NCBI RefSeq assembly: GCF_021390535.1
Contig: NZ_JAJUXG010000005.1
Span: 248,001 to 312,000 of the forward strand
DNA: 64,000 bases
From: Dyadobacter sp. CY312
GTDB lineage: Bacteria > Bacteroidota > Bacteroidia > Cytophagales > Spirosomataceae
Direction of reading: 5' to 3'
Position numbers and translations under genes: made by a program. The notes beneath the pieces were generated by a model. That model saw only the letters and a list, made by a program, of their open reading frames with translations, ran no database searches and was not told the DNA's origin. Shown here piece after piece: positions 1-8,372 of this stretch (its first letter is position 1; each line of letters starts with the position of its first letter).

Positions 1-1365
1 AACCGCTGGGGTAATTTCCCTTCTATATCAGCAGGGTGGAACATTTCAAATGAATCGTTTTACAATGATTTCCTTGGTAAATCGTCCACAATGAAGCTTC
101 GTGGAAGCTGGGGATTGAGTGGGAATAACAACATTGGTAACTACGCTTTCCTGCAAACCATGTCTGCACCGGGTGGAGTTGTTTTTGGGAACAATTCGGT
201 GAATACTGCCATGTGGGCAAGTGGAATCAAAGACCTGAATCTGGGTTGGGAATCGACTTCACAGTATAACGTTGGTTTGGATCTTGGTTTGTTCAACGAC
301 CGTCTTTCGATCATGGCCAACTATTATCTGAGCCGCTCTTACGATTTGTTGTTCAACCAACCACTTTCGGCCATTTCCGGAACTTCGTCAATTCTTACGA
401 ATCTTCGCAATTCCAAGGTTCAGAATACAGGATTTGATATTCAGGCAGATGCACGTGTGATTTCTACCAATGATTTTGACCTGAACATCAGCGGTAACTT
501 TTCATTGAACCGCAACAAAGTTCTGAATATGGGAGGTGCCAGCACGATTTACAGTACAGGTGCAGAGCGCTCTTACCTGACGCACATCACACAGGAAGGT
601 CAGCCGATTGGTATGTTCTATGGTTTCAAGGTGAAAGGTATGGTGAGAGAGGCAGATATGGAAAATATTGCTGCTGACAATGCGGCATACAACTCTGCTA
701 CGCAATCATTCCCTGCGGGTTACGTATTGAAAGGCCCTGCACGCTCAACGGCTTCCACAAATCCTTTGCGCCCGGGTGATCTTTATTTTGAGGATGTAAA
801 CAAAGATGGTGTGGTAAATGACGCAGACAAAGGAATTATCGGAAGTCCTCATGCCAAATTTACCTACGGATTTGCGCTTTCGGCAAACTACAAACAGTTC
901 GATTTTAGCTCTTCTTTCAACGGAAGTTATGGCAACAAGGTGCTCGACGGACAGGATTATTACATCTACAACATGGAAGGTTCCGGTAACCAGTATTCCA
1001 AAGTATTGAACCGCTACCGCTCAGAAGCAGAGCCGGGTGATGGCAAGGTGTACCGCGCTGCAAGAGGAGGAACACAAAGCAACAGCACACGTCTTTCCAC
1101 TTTCTATTTGCAAGATGGTTCCTTTCTGAGATGTACGAACCTGACACTGGGTTACAACGTAACATCGATTTCCAAGCTCAGCAAAAATGCGATCAGCGCG
1201 TTGAGAGTTTGTGTTGGGGTGGATAATGCCTTCACCATTACCAAGTATTTGGGATACAATCCGGAAGTTGATTACAACGATGGTTCCAACCTTACTCCGG
1301 GTGTAGATTATGGAAAATATCCGCTGGCCCGCGCTTACAATATCGGAGCCCGTATCACCTTTTAA
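1..1365 (+). CDS. SusC/RagA-family TonB-dependent outer membrane transporter, C-terminal part
   Basis: The reading frame is open from base 1, so this is the 3' part of a gene that begins outside the window; about 454 residues are visible. It is the C-terminal beta-barrel of a SusC-type transporter, which imports oligosaccharides or peptides across the outer membrane with TonB energy. Seen here: repeated aromatic-rich strands, an acidic DVNKDGVVNDADKG-type segment (near base 800) typical of SusC extracellular loops, the family phrase FLRCTNLTLGYNV, and a terminal strand ending in RITF. A SusD partner starts 10 bases downstream, so the two form an operon. The substrate cannot be read from this fragment. 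Confidence 0.93.
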   Translation, partial: NRWGNFPSISAGWNISNESFYNDFLGKSSTMKLRGSWGLSGNNNIGNYAFLQTMSAPGGVVFGNNSVNTAMWASGIKDLNLGWESTSQYNVGLDLGLFNDRLSIMANYYLSRSYDLLFNQPLSAISGTSSILTNLRNSKVQNTGFDIQADARVISTNDFDLNISGNFSLNRNKVLNMGGASTIYSTGAERSYLTHITQEGQPIGMFYGFKVKGMVREADMENIAADNAAYNSATQSFPAGYVLKGPARSTASTNPLRPGDLYFEDVNKDGVVNDADKGIIGSPHAKFTYGFALSANYKQFDFSSSFNGSYGNKVLDGQDYYIYNMEGSGNQYSKVLNRYRSEAEPGDGKVYRAARGGTQSNSTRLSTFYLQDGSFLRCTNLTLGYNVTSISKLSKNAISALRVCVGVDNAFTITKYLGYNPEVDYNDGSNLTPGVDYGKYPLARAYNIGARITF

Positions 1366-1375
1366 TTTCTGAAAA

Positions 1376-2917
1376 ATGTTTAGTTACAAATATAAAATAT
1401 CAAGTGTTGTGGTTGCGGCCGGACTTGCCATTATGAGTTCGTGTTCGTCAGATTTTATCAATCTGCAAGATCCCAATGCTGTTTCCAACGAGAGCTATTA
1501 CCGTACAGAAAGCGATGTACTTGCGGCTGTAAATGGTGTATATCAGTTACTGCGAAATGGTAATGGAGTTGGAGAAACCAGTGGTTTATTCAACGAAGAA
1601 CGGTCGGATAATACCGGAAGAGACGACAACCAGTCGAACGCGGGTGAACCCTTTCAGTTCAATGATTTTTCGATCCTGCCAAGTAACGGCTATTTAAAAA
1701 GTCATTGGCTGGCTTTGTATCAAAGTGTTTCAAGAAGCAATCAGGTACTGGACGGCATCGAAAAGGTTACGTTCACAGATAACAACCTGAAAGAGCAATA
1801 CAAAGCGGAGGCGAAATTTATCCGGGCGCTCACTTATTTTCATCTTGTTCGGAAATGGGGAGATGTGCCTTTGGTAACCAAGCCATTGATCACCATTGCA
1901 GAGGTGCAGGCCAGTACCGTACGTGCAAAAGAAGCAGTGGTTTACCAGCAAATTGTAGCTGATTTGAAAGATGCAGTTGGCAGCACTTTACCTAATGTGC
2001 AAACCGCTGCAACCAAAGGTAAGGTCACCAAAGCAGCTGTAAATGCGCTTTTGGGACAAGTTTACCTGACAATGGCAACAACGCAGGATCAGGCAAACCG
2101 TGTTGCAAATTTGAATGAAGCGAAAACGTATTTAACAGCGGCTTACAACCTTCGTTCTTTCGGATTGTTGAAAGAAATTCCTTACACGGATGTGTTTGAT
2201 GTGGCTAAAAAATCAACCTGCCCGGAGATTATTTTTCAGGTGGTAAACCGCCAGGGTGATGTGAATTTTTCTTCTTCCATTGCAAGGAGCAATCAGGCAA
2301 AAGGGGAGACCATCAATTCGCCATTTACTTCAACCGGAGCAGGCGGAAATATCACTCAGGATCTGGTTCTTGACTATGAAGATACGGATTTGAGAAAAGC
2401 GTTTTCTATCAAATTTGCCAATGATCCGATCGTGCGGAATTATTTTATTACCAAATTCCGTGATGCGAGTCCTGCTGCAACCACAAACGGATGGGGTGGA
2501 AATGATTGGATATTGATGCGTTATGCAGATGTGATTCTGATGCTTGCGGAAGTGAACATGTATCTTGGCAACGAACAAGAAGCGATCGGATTCCTGGATC
2601 AGGTACGGGATAGAGCCGGAATGCCTGCCTACGAAGTAATGAAAAGCAACGCTTCTTACACTGCCAAATACCCGACACTAAAACTGGCAATTCTTCACGA
2701 ACGCCGTGTTGAACTTGCATTTGAAAATCACCGTCTGTTTGATTTGCTGCGTACCTTCACAACCGACGAGCTGGTGGCGTATTTCAAAACAAAAAAACAG
2801 GAGGATTTTGGAACCGCCAAGTTGAGCAACTTTGGTAAAAAAGACAGATACTATCCAATTCCATTCGACGAATACAAACTCAATCCCGAAACCATGTACC
2901 AGAATCCAGGATATTGA
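1376..2917 (+). CDS. SusD/RagB-family nutrient-binding outer membrane lipoprotein
   Basis: 513 residues, a normal SusD length. The N-terminus is a lipoprotein signal with a hydrophobic stretch and Cys at MSSCSSDF (about residues 20-27). The SusD hallmarks follow: NLQDPNAVSNESYYRTESD after the lipid anchor, AEAKFIRALTYFHLVRKWGDVPL in the TPR region, the C-terminal RRVELAFENHRLFDLLR, and YPIPFDEYKLNPETMYQNPGY at the end. SusD lids bind glycans at the cell surface on top of SusC. The gene directly follows the SusC fragment and is followed by a hairpin terminator. Substrate unknown. Confidence 0.95.
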   Translation: MFSYKYKISSVVVAAGLAIMSSCSSDFINLQDPNAVSNESYYRTESDVLAAVNGVYQLLRNGNGVGETSGLFNEERSDNTGRDDNQSNAGEPFQFNDFSILPSNGYLKSHWLALYQSVSRSNQVLDGIEKVTFTDNNLKEQYKAEAKFIRALTYFHLVRKWGDVPLVTKPLITIAEVQASTVRAKEAVVYQQIVADLKDAVGSTLPNVQTAATKGKVTKAAVNALLGQVYLTMATTQDQANRVANLNEAKTYLTAAYNLRSFGLLKEIPYTDVFDVAKKSTCPEIIFQVVNRQGDVNFSSSIARSNQAKGETINSPFTSTGAGGNITQDLVLDYEDTDLRKAFSIKFANDPIVRNYFITKFRDASPAATTNGWGGNDWILMRYADVILMLAEVNMYLGNEQEAIGFLDQVRDRAGMPAYEVMKSNASYTAKYPTLKLAILHERRVELAFENHRLFDLLRTFTTDELVAYFKTKKQEDFGTAKLSNFGKKDRYYPIPFDEYKLNPETMYQNPGY

Positions 2918-2948
2918 TACTGATTTGGTGAGTTTCGGACACGATTAT

Positions 2949-2975
2949 AGAGGTTGCCCCGCAAAGGCAGCCTCT
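2949..2975 (+). terminator. Hairpin terminator after susD
   Basis: AGAGGTTGCC pairs with GGCAGCCTCT, with one G-T pair, around a 7-base loop, 32 bases after the susD stop. A weak T-rich stretch follows. It probably ends the susC-susD transcript. Confidence 0.55.
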
Positions 2976-3193
2976 ATTACTTTTATAATGCAAGTTCTTT
3001 ACTGAAATCAAAATAACAACTGGCAGTATGAGCAATACGACAGCTGATATTTATCATCACGCTTCACTATTCTTTCTAAAAATAGATAGCCATTGATTTG
3101 GCAAATACTGCTCAATCAACAAAGAAAATATTAGAGTGGCAAGGTTAGGAAATCGTTTCATTTTATGTCTGGATTAAATGGTGAGTCTTGCTT

Positions 3194-3733
3194 TTAAACC
3201 GTCTGATGTTGAAGTACGCAGGGTTGCAGGTGTTCGTCTATTTGGGTTTGAATCACGTTGTTGAAGATGTTGTTTGCGATCATAACTTCTGCAAAAGCCG
3301 TGAAGAGCACAATTTTTTCATTGGAGTATTTTTTACGAATTGGTTTAAAAATTTCATCAGGCACGAATCCTTTATTTTCTCCAATTGCCGGTCCGAAATT
3401 CAACAGCGTTTGTTCTTGATCTGATACCACCCATTGCTCCGGATCTTCGCCTGAGTCAATGATCGTTTTCCTGAAATACGCGCTGGAATAATCAGATTGT
3501 GATGCTTCGGAAATGGATAAAGCAAAATGCGTTGCAAGCCTTGCACCCAATATTGTTTTGGCTTCTTCAAACAAAGGATACCATTGCATGTAAACCTTAA
3601 AAGCCAGCGCAGAATGTCCCAGCGTTGGTTTTGCATTGGTGATGCGGCTGTTGTAAATCGTCTTGTGCTGAATAAATGCGATCTGTGTTTCAGTCGACTG
3701 TTCTCTTGTTTCGAGTGGTGATATTCTCGGCAT
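3194..3733 (-). CDS. AhpD/carboxymuconolactone decarboxylase-like protein without the catalytic cysteines
   Basis: 179 residues. The segment KVYMQWYPLFEEAKTILGAR followed by an all-helical region ending in SDYSSAYFRKTI resembles the AhpD/CMD fold, where the last motif is normally CxxC followed by His. Here the Cys positions are Ser and the His position is Phe (residues 80-87), so the peroxidase or decarboxylase chemistry of the family is unlikely. The only Cys lies near the C-terminus (about residue 172). The second half has FGPAIGENKGFVPDEIF and an ending that also fits the family. The gene stands alone, convergent with the upstream susD. Function unknown; the family assignment is by pattern only. 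Confidence 0.6.
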   Translation of the reverse strand: MPRISPLETREQSTETQIAFIQHKTIYNSRITNAKPTLGHSALAFKVYMQWYPLFEEAKTILGARLATHFALSISEASQSDYSSAYFRKTIIDSGEDPEQWVVSDQEQTLLNFGPAIGENKGFVPDEIFKPIRKKYSNEKIVLFTAFAEVMIANNIFNNVIQTQIDEHLQPCVLQHQTV

Positions 3734-4218
3734 AATTTGATGGGGGGGTATGGGTGGAAAGTGAGTTGAGTTAAGTGGTTTTTTTGGAGTGAGAAGTGAA
3801 ATGTAAAAAGTAAGAACCAGGCCGCCAGGCGATAAAATGTGAAAAGTGGGGATTAGGGTGTTTAGTAGTCTTTTTTTGCCCCAAGCCCTGGTAATTAGAA
3901 AATGATATTATGGAATAATCATATTTATTGAGTCAAATTGAATTGACGAGTTGGTGCATATCAGATTGAAGCAGGATCTGGTAAAGTGCTAAATGAGCGA
4001 AAATAATTTCCATCAAGAACTTTAACTGATAAGCGACATAATGTATTCGTGACTCTTCGTGTAATCAGTGGCAAAAAATATTAGTAGTATTCTTTATATT
4101 ATATGTGCACTAACCATGAATTGGTCTGCTTTTAGGTAAAATACCCGAAAAACCACATTTCAAGTTTGATCGTATCTGAGTAATGAATACATTTGTCTAT
4201 AAATTTGATAGACTTTAT
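3734..4218. other. Intergenic region without a clear gene
   Basis: About 480 bases between the divergent AhpD-like gene and the thioredoxin-like gene. No credible ORF. It holds a short run of repeated motifs of the type GAGTGAGAAGTGAAATG (about 3789-3815), also seen near 6709 and 44516, and a G-rich stretch GGGGGGGTATGGG near 3742. It presumably contains both divergent promoters; I cannot place them with confidence. Confidence 0.4.
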
Positions 4219-5241
4219 ATGAAAATTCGTCTGCTTACTCTGGGAATGTTGCTTGCTGGTACTTTTTCAGTTGCTCAAAATAAGCCGGTACAAGTAACGA
4301 TCGAAGGAACCGTGCCGGGTGTTACGTCTGGATACGTGTATCTGCAAAAGTTTCAGGAGAAATTGTTTTTTCCGGTGGACTCAGCCAAGGTTGAAAACGG
4401 AAAGTTTCAGTTGCGCTCGGCAGTTCAGCAACCGGAATTATACGGGCTCACTGTTGATCAAAAAAAGGCACCTTTGTTTCTTTTTGTACAAAACGCCAGT
4501 GCTATTCATGTTGTATTAGATACGGCTTCGTATTATAAAAATAGCAGGATTACCGGCTCCGAGGCTCAGGCTGTATTCGATAAGTACAGGCAGAGTTCCA
4601 ATGTGAAAATTGATGAATTCATAAAGGAAAACCCCGCATCTATCGTTTCTGCGTACGTGCTGTATCGCAACTATGCCTACCGCCTCACGCCCGATCAGAT
4701 CCGTCAGAATATTGCTCAGCTTGATCCGTCATTACACGGTACGCAATATGTGGGAACACTTGAAAAACTGATTGTTACCATGGATAAAGTAGCGATTGGA
4801 AAACCAGCGATTGACTTCACTGCAAACGATACAGAAGGCAAACCTGTGAAACTTTCCGATCATTATGGGAAATATCTGCTTATCGATTTCTGGGCTGCCT
4901 GGTGCGGACCGTGTCGTAAGGAAAACCCCAATCTGGTGAAGGCATATCATAAGTATAAAGACAAAGGATTTGATGTGTTCGGTGTGTCTCTGGACCGTAC
5001 CAAAGAGGCCTGGTTAAAAGCCATTGCGAAAGATGAATTGACCTGGACACAGGTGTCTGACCTGAAATATTGGCACAGCGAGCCTGCTGCGTTGTATGGT
5101 GTAAGAGCAATTCCTGCCAATTTCCTGTTGAGTCCGGATGGTAAAATTGTGGGTAAAAACCTGACAGGAGAGGAGCTTCATAAAAAGCTGGAAGAGCTGC
5201 TGGGTGAAGGTGCCGCGAAGGCTACAAAGAGTTCGAAATAA
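4219..5241 (+). CDS. TlpA/ResA-like thiol-disulfide oxidoreductase with N-terminal DUF4369-type domain
   Basis: Start taken at 4219 (MKIRLLTLGMLLAG), which gives a clean signal peptide ending near SVAQ; an in-frame ATG exists at 4183. About 340 residues. Residues about 25-115 resemble the DUF4369 beta domain often found before periplasmic thioredoxins in Bacteroidota. The C-terminal half is an AhpC/TSA-TlpA thioredoxin fold with the redox motif WAAWCGPCRKENPNL (about residues 232-246) and the cis-Pro region VRAIPANFLLSPDG. It acts in the periplasm as a thiol-disulfide exchange protein; the partner is unknown. The tail is Lys/Ala-rich. Confidence 0.9.
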   Translation: MKIRLLTLGMLLAGTFSVAQNKPVQVTIEGTVPGVTSGYVYLQKFQEKLFFPVDSAKVENGKFQLRSAVQQPELYGLTVDQKKAPLFLFVQNASAIHVVLDTASYYKNSRITGSEAQAVFDKYRQSSNVKIDEFIKENPASIVSAYVLYRNYAYRLTPDQIRQNIAQLDPSLHGTQYVGTLEKLIVTMDKVAIGKPAIDFTANDTEGKPVKLSDHYGKYLLIDFWAAWCGPCRKENPNLVKAYHKYKDKGFDVFGVSLDRTKEAWLKAIAKDELTWTQVSDLKYWHSEPAALYGVRAIPANFLLSPDGKIVGKNLTGEELHKKLEELLGEGAAKATKSSK

Positions 5242-5262
5242 TGAAAACCGGATTACAAACAG

Positions 5263-5574
5263 ATGCGGAAAATGGTGGGGCCTGCATTAACCCTTTATCC
5301 ATTTCAAATGCTTAATCGTATGAGCAATGTCGTTTTTCTAAGGATTATGTACCGCAACGCGGTAAACCTGCACGGTGTCACTTCTATCATTGAATCTGTA
5401 AAAGGACTCAGGATCAAACACCTCAATTTTATTAACAGAGGGCGCGATTTTGTTGGCGTAGTCGCTTTCGAAACAGCCAGAAAAGAAGATGTACCACATT
5501 TGATCCATCTGCTGCGAATCAACAGCGATATATCCAAAGTGGAGAAAGTATCCAAAGGTATTCTGAGTTATTGA
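5263..5574 (+). CDS. Small ACT-like domain protein
   Basis: Up to 103 residues; a start at 5308 or 5320 (MSNVVFLRIMYRNAV) is also plausible because the recognisable fold begins there. The pattern VVFLRIMYRNAVNLHGVTSI...GLRIKHLNFINRGRDF...FETARKEDVPHLIHLLR...DISKVEKV matches the beta-alpha-beta-beta-alpha-beta layout of ACT domains like the one at the end of RelA/SpoT proteins. A stand-alone ACT domain would be a ligand-binding or dimerisation module. It lies 21 bases after the thioredoxin gene and ends at a strong terminator, so it may be co-transcribed. Specific role unknown. Confidence 0.6.
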   Translation: MRKMVGPALTLYPFQMLNRMSNVVFLRIMYRNAVNLHGVTSIIESVKGLRIKHLNFINRGRDFVGVVAFETARKEDVPHLIHLLRINSDISKVEKVSKGILSY

Positions 5575-5592
5575 TGTAGGTTAAATAAGTTG

Positions 5593-5633
5593 AAGGGGAT
5601 TTTTTGCCTGGCGGCAGAGAATCCCCTTTTTTT
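5593..5633 (+). terminator. Rho-independent terminator
   Basis: AAGGGGATT pairs with AATCCCCTT across a loop of about 18 bases and is followed by a run of T. It lies 19 bases after the ACT-like gene. Confidence 0.75.
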
Positions 5634-5764
5634 ACGTGAAATACGTTCAGGTTCATTTTCTAATGATTAGTCCTTTTGCATGAATAAGTGTGATATTCTT
5701 TTTTAATAATGGACTAATATTTATTTATTCCAGCCAAACTTATGTGTTTCGCTCCAAGCCTTTT

Positions 5765-5772
5765 TACTTTTG
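5765..5772 (+). promoter_or_regulatory. Candidate -7 promoter element of the AraC gene
   Basis: TACTTTTG matches the Bacteroidota -7 consensus TAnnTTTG, 20 bases before the ATG. No convincing -33 element is visible. Confidence 0.45.
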
Positions 5773-5792
5773 GGTAAATCAACCGATAAGTT

Positions 5793-6575
5793 ATGGGCCT
5801 GATCGCCTCGCTGCCTGATATTGATAAGAATGAGTTCTCCGTTTTTGTGATGCACGAAAAGTCAGAAAAGCTGATACCGCTACATACACACCAGAAAGGA
5901 CAGCTGAGTTATGTAGAAGGTGGAATCGCTTACATAACAATCGATTACAAGACATACGTAGTGCCGGCCCGTCATTTTTTCTGGATACCAAAGGGTATCG
6001 CGCATGTGGTTAGGATCGGTCAGTTTGCCACTGTATTCAGGTCTTTGTATTATTATACAGAAGACGATCATACAGATCCGTTTTATAATCAGATGGGCAT
6101 TTATCCTGCCAGTGAATTATTGATCCAGATGATCAAATTCACTGAGTGTTGGGATAGCAGCCACGTGACCAGAGCCGATTACAATTTTGATTTTCTGGTC
6201 GCTTTGAAAAAACTACTTACTCAGAATGTTCATTCGCGGCCAATTATGCTTCCTTCGACAGAAGACGAAAGAATGAACGGTATCATCGAATATTTGCAGC
6301 AACATCTTGCACAGCCAATTGATCTGAAAGGTGTCAGCAGTCATTTTAATATGAGCGAGCGCTCATTCTCCCGGTTTTTTCAGTCCACATTACAAATGTC
6401 ATTTTTTCAATACCTGAAAACATTAAGAATGATCCAGGCGATAGAATTGATCGTTAAAACGCGGACGCCGATCAACGAGATCGCGCATCTTGTAGGTTAT
6501 CAGAACGTTGGTTCATTCAGCAACGCTTTTTTTGAATTTACCAATTCCAGACCATCAGAACTGAGGAATAATTAA
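5793..6575 (+). CDS. AraC-family transcriptional regulator with N-terminal cupin
   Basis: 260 residues. The N-terminal part (about 25-90) is cupin-like: IPLHTHQKGQLSYVEGG and a later FFWIPKGIAHVVR give the two metal/ligand-loop regions of an AraC sensor domain. The C-terminal 100 residues carry the double helix-turn-helix, with MSERSFSRFFQSTLQMSFFQ and INEIAHLVGYQNVGSFSNAF as the two recognition segments. It is a cytoplasmic DNA-binding regulator responding to a small molecule. Target and ligand are unknown. A tiny membrane ORF follows immediately. Confidence 0.9.
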   Translation: MGLIASLPDIDKNEFSVFVMHEKSEKLIPLHTHQKGQLSYVEGGIAYITIDYKTYVVPARHFFWIPKGIAHVVRIGQFATVFRSLYYYTEDDHTDPFYNQMGIYPASELLIQMIKFTECWDSSHVTRADYNFDFLVALKKLLTQNVHSRPIMLPSTEDERMNGIIEYLQQHLAQPIDLKGVSSHFNMSERSFSRFFQSTLQMSFFQYLKTLRMIQAIELIVKTRTPINEIAHLVGYQNVGSFSNAFFEFTNSRPSELRNN

Positions 6576-6584
6576 GTTTCACAC

Positions 6585-6710
6585 ATGCCACACACCATCA
6601 ACATATTGCTTGCAACACTCTGTAACAACACCAACTTTCTGATCGCACTCGGAATCCTGGCGTTCGTTCTGCTCTTCGCTGTTCTTTCTATCAAATCGTT
6701 TAAGCAGTAG
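6585..6710 (+). CDS. 41-residue single-pass membrane protein
   Basis: ATG at 6585 opens a 41-codon frame ending at TAG 6710, nine bases after the AraC stop. Translation gives a short polar start (MPHTINILLATLCNNTN), one hydrophobic helix (FLIALGILAFVLLFAVLSI) and a basic end (KSFKQ), so a small inner-membrane protein with its C-terminus inside is plausible. The tight spacing suggests co-transcription with the AraC gene. No family recognised; conservation would decide whether it is real. Confidence 0.4.
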   Translation: MPHTINILLATLCNNTNFLIALGILAFVLLFAVLSIKSFKQ

Positions 6711-6764
6711 GAGTGAGAAGTAAGGAGTGAGATGATTGCAAGGTCAAAGTATTTATATTTTTAA

Positions 6765-7373
6765 ATGAAAAAAAGTTTGAGAAAGCATATCCGCAGACCA
6801 ATTCGTTTGGCCCGTTACGTCGTTTACAAGGAAACACTTATTGATTTTAAAGACCATATGTGGACCTTTATTGGTTCATTTTTAGGTATAGGGCTAATCG
6901 GACTGTTTGCCAGTCACAACTTTCTCGAAATGGATGCTGTATTTTTAATAGGCTCCTTCGGCGCGTCTTCTGTGTTAATATACGGTCTGGTCAACAGCCC
7001 CCTGGCTCAGCCACGTAATCTCATCGGCGGGCACCTGGTAAGTGCTTTCACAGGTGTTACCATACAGTATATTTTACCCGGTGAATTGTGGCTGGCCTCT
7101 GCGATGGCTGTTTCATTGTCGATCGTTTTCATGCAGATCACCAAAACGCTGCATCCGCCCGGAGGTGCCACGGCATTGATCGCCAATATTGGTTCTGAAA
7201 AAATTAAAAGTTTGGGGTACTTATATGTATTGAGTCCGGTTTTGACGGGGGCCCTGATTTTACTTTTTGCCGCTATCGTAGTCAACCGGTTCGCCGCTCA
7301 CAGGTCCTATCCTAAAAATCCGTATTGGTATAAATTCTGGAAAAAGAGGTACAGGCGAAGAGTCGATTATTGA
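6765..7373 (+). CDS. HPP-family integral membrane protein
   Basis: 202 residues with four predicted membrane helices and a basic C-terminal tail. The family signature LHPPGGATALIAN lies at about residues 128-140. HPP proteins are four-helix inner-membrane proteins; plant and cyanobacterial members have been linked to nitrite transport, but most bacterial members are uncharacterised. The start MKKSLRKHIRRPIRLARYV gives a basic N-terminal extension before the first helix. It stands alone and is followed by a repeat-rich intergenic region. Confidence 0.88.
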   Translation: MKKSLRKHIRRPIRLARYVVYKETLIDFKDHMWTFIGSFLGIGLIGLFASHNFLEMDAVFLIGSFGASSVLIYGLVNSPLAQPRNLIGGHLVSAFTGVTIQYILPGELWLASAMAVSLSIVFMQITKTLHPPGGATALIANIGSEKIKSLGYLYVLSPVLTGALILLFAAIVVNRFAAHRSYPKNPYWYKFWKKRYRRRVDY

Positions 7374-7459
7374 GCTAATTGTGTCCATCTGTTATTCCTG
7401 GTGGGGCAAAACTACTAACTCTCACTTTCTAAAAATCTGATCGGTCGGGTACGTAATGT

Positions 7460-7532
7460 TGCGTGCCTAAAGGCACTTGGAATGTTCTTGATTTGTCTTG
7501 TATCTACCGATATTTCATCCCTGACGGGATTT
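7460..7532 (+). repeat. REP-like intergenic element, copy 1
   Basis: Contains CCTAAAGGCACTTGG, then CTACCGATATTTCATCCC and TGACGGGATTT. The ends form short palindromes (TGCCTAAAGGCA and ATCCCTGACGGGAT). The same order recurs at 7747-7820 and, inverted, at 7665-7745. Confidence 0.7.
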
Positions 7533-7664
7533 GAAATCTAAGGTGTGTATTGACTGCTGATTAAAAGATTTATAGTCAGATAGTAGGAGCGATGTATCGG
7601 AAGTGCGAGGGATTTCAAAACGCCTGTTCATATTTCCCATCATAAAACTTTCTCCACCATTATC

Positions 7665-7745
7665 ACTCAATCCCTTTAGGGATGACATATTGGTAGAAAA
7701 TTTGTTTTTGTCAGGAACACCGAGTGCCTTTAGGTACGTAACGTT
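7665..7745 (-). repeat. REP-like intergenic element, copy 2 (inverted)
   Basis: On the minus strand it reads ACCTAAAGGCACTCGG, then CTACCAATATGTCATCCC and TAAAGGGATTGAG, the same module order as copies 1 and 3 with point differences. It joins copy 3 through a palindrome around AACGTT (7732-7754). Confidence 0.7.
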
Positions 7746-7746
7746 C

Positions 7747-7820
7747 CGTACCTAAGGCACTTATGATATTCCTAGCCTTGTCCTGCATCTACTGATATTT
7801 CATCCCTGATGGGATTTGAC
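7747..7820 (+). repeat. REP-like intergenic element, copy 3
   Basis: Contains GTACCTAAGGCACTTATG, then CTACTGATATTTCATCCC and TGATGGGATTTGAC. It differs from copy 1 by scattered substitutions, suggesting old duplication. Confidence 0.7.
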
Positions 7821-7934
7821 AGATTTATTCACCTACTAATTCTTATAGATTGATGATGATTAGTGACTAATTATCTGAAAATCATGTTGATATAATTTAT
7901 CTTACATTTTATTAATAATAAGTCTAAATAAAAT

Positions 7935-7942
7935 TAACTTTG
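7935..7942 (+). promoter_or_regulatory. Candidate -7 promoter element for the small-gene cluster
   Basis: TAACTTTG matches TAnnTTTG, 41 bases before the first ATG of the cluster, inside a very AT-rich stretch. AGTCTAAAT just upstream (7921-7929) resembles half of a metal-regulator-type palindrome, but no second half is evident. Confidence 0.45.
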
Positions 7943-7982
7943 CAATACTTAATTCAGTATTCAGAAAATTTTACACGGAAGA

Positions 7983-8312
7983 ATGAGTCATCATACCAAA
8001 ACCTTGTCGGAATGCCCGAATGGATATGTGGGTTATTGCGAGTGCTGCGCACGATACAATGTCAGTTTTAATAATTCGCTTTTTATATTTTCTGAAAACG
8101 AGTTTGAAGGATTCAAGCAACTTCTCACCGAGAGGGTGGGACTGAATCCATTTTACACTACCCATGGTAAAGAAGTGATCGCACAAACACCAATGAAAAA
8201 TTACTATCTGGTTTTTGCAGAAACGGAAATTCAGCAGTTGCTGGATATGATGATAGAAGCGAGCCTGATTGTGGAAACAAATCAGATTCTGGCGCGAACC
8301 GGTTGTCAGTAA
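7983..8312 (+). CDS. Small Cys-containing protein, first of a related pair (DUF6686-like)
   Basis: 109 residues. A YCECCARYNVSFNN segment near residues 18-31 gives a CxCC cluster followed by two short beta strands, then a helical middle (ENEFEGFKQLLTE) and a C-terminal helix (ETEIQQLLDMMIEA). The next gene has the same layout (cysteine pair, strand, acidic helix, closing helix of the form LxxLxxLLD), so the two are probably paralogues. The Cys cluster suggests metal binding or a redox site. I believe this belongs to a small Bacteroidota-only family of unknown function; the family name is from memory and unsure. Confidence 0.6.
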   Translation: MSHHTKTLSECPNGYVGYCECCARYNVSFNNSLFIFSENEFEGFKQLLTERVGLNPFYTTHGKEVIAQTPMKNYYLVFAETEIQQLLDMMIEASLIVETNQILARTGCQ

Positions 8313-8372
8313 CCAATTTCCTGATCATAATTTAAATTCTGACCATTGCAGTCATTTATAAAATACATCAAT

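Larger units (their letters stand above)
7374..7982. other. Gene-free region with three copies of a REP-like element
   Basis: About 600 bases with no credible ORF. It is mostly filled by two direct copies and one inverted copy of an imperfect element described separately. The last 120 bases are very AT-rich and hold the promoter for the small-gene cluster that follows. Confidence 0.7.

Noticed and set aside
3741..3756. GGGGGGGTATGGG upstream of the AhpD-like gene as a hybrid-regulator site
   Set aside because: Only one copy, not a phased pair, and not near a susC or a hybrid regulator gene.
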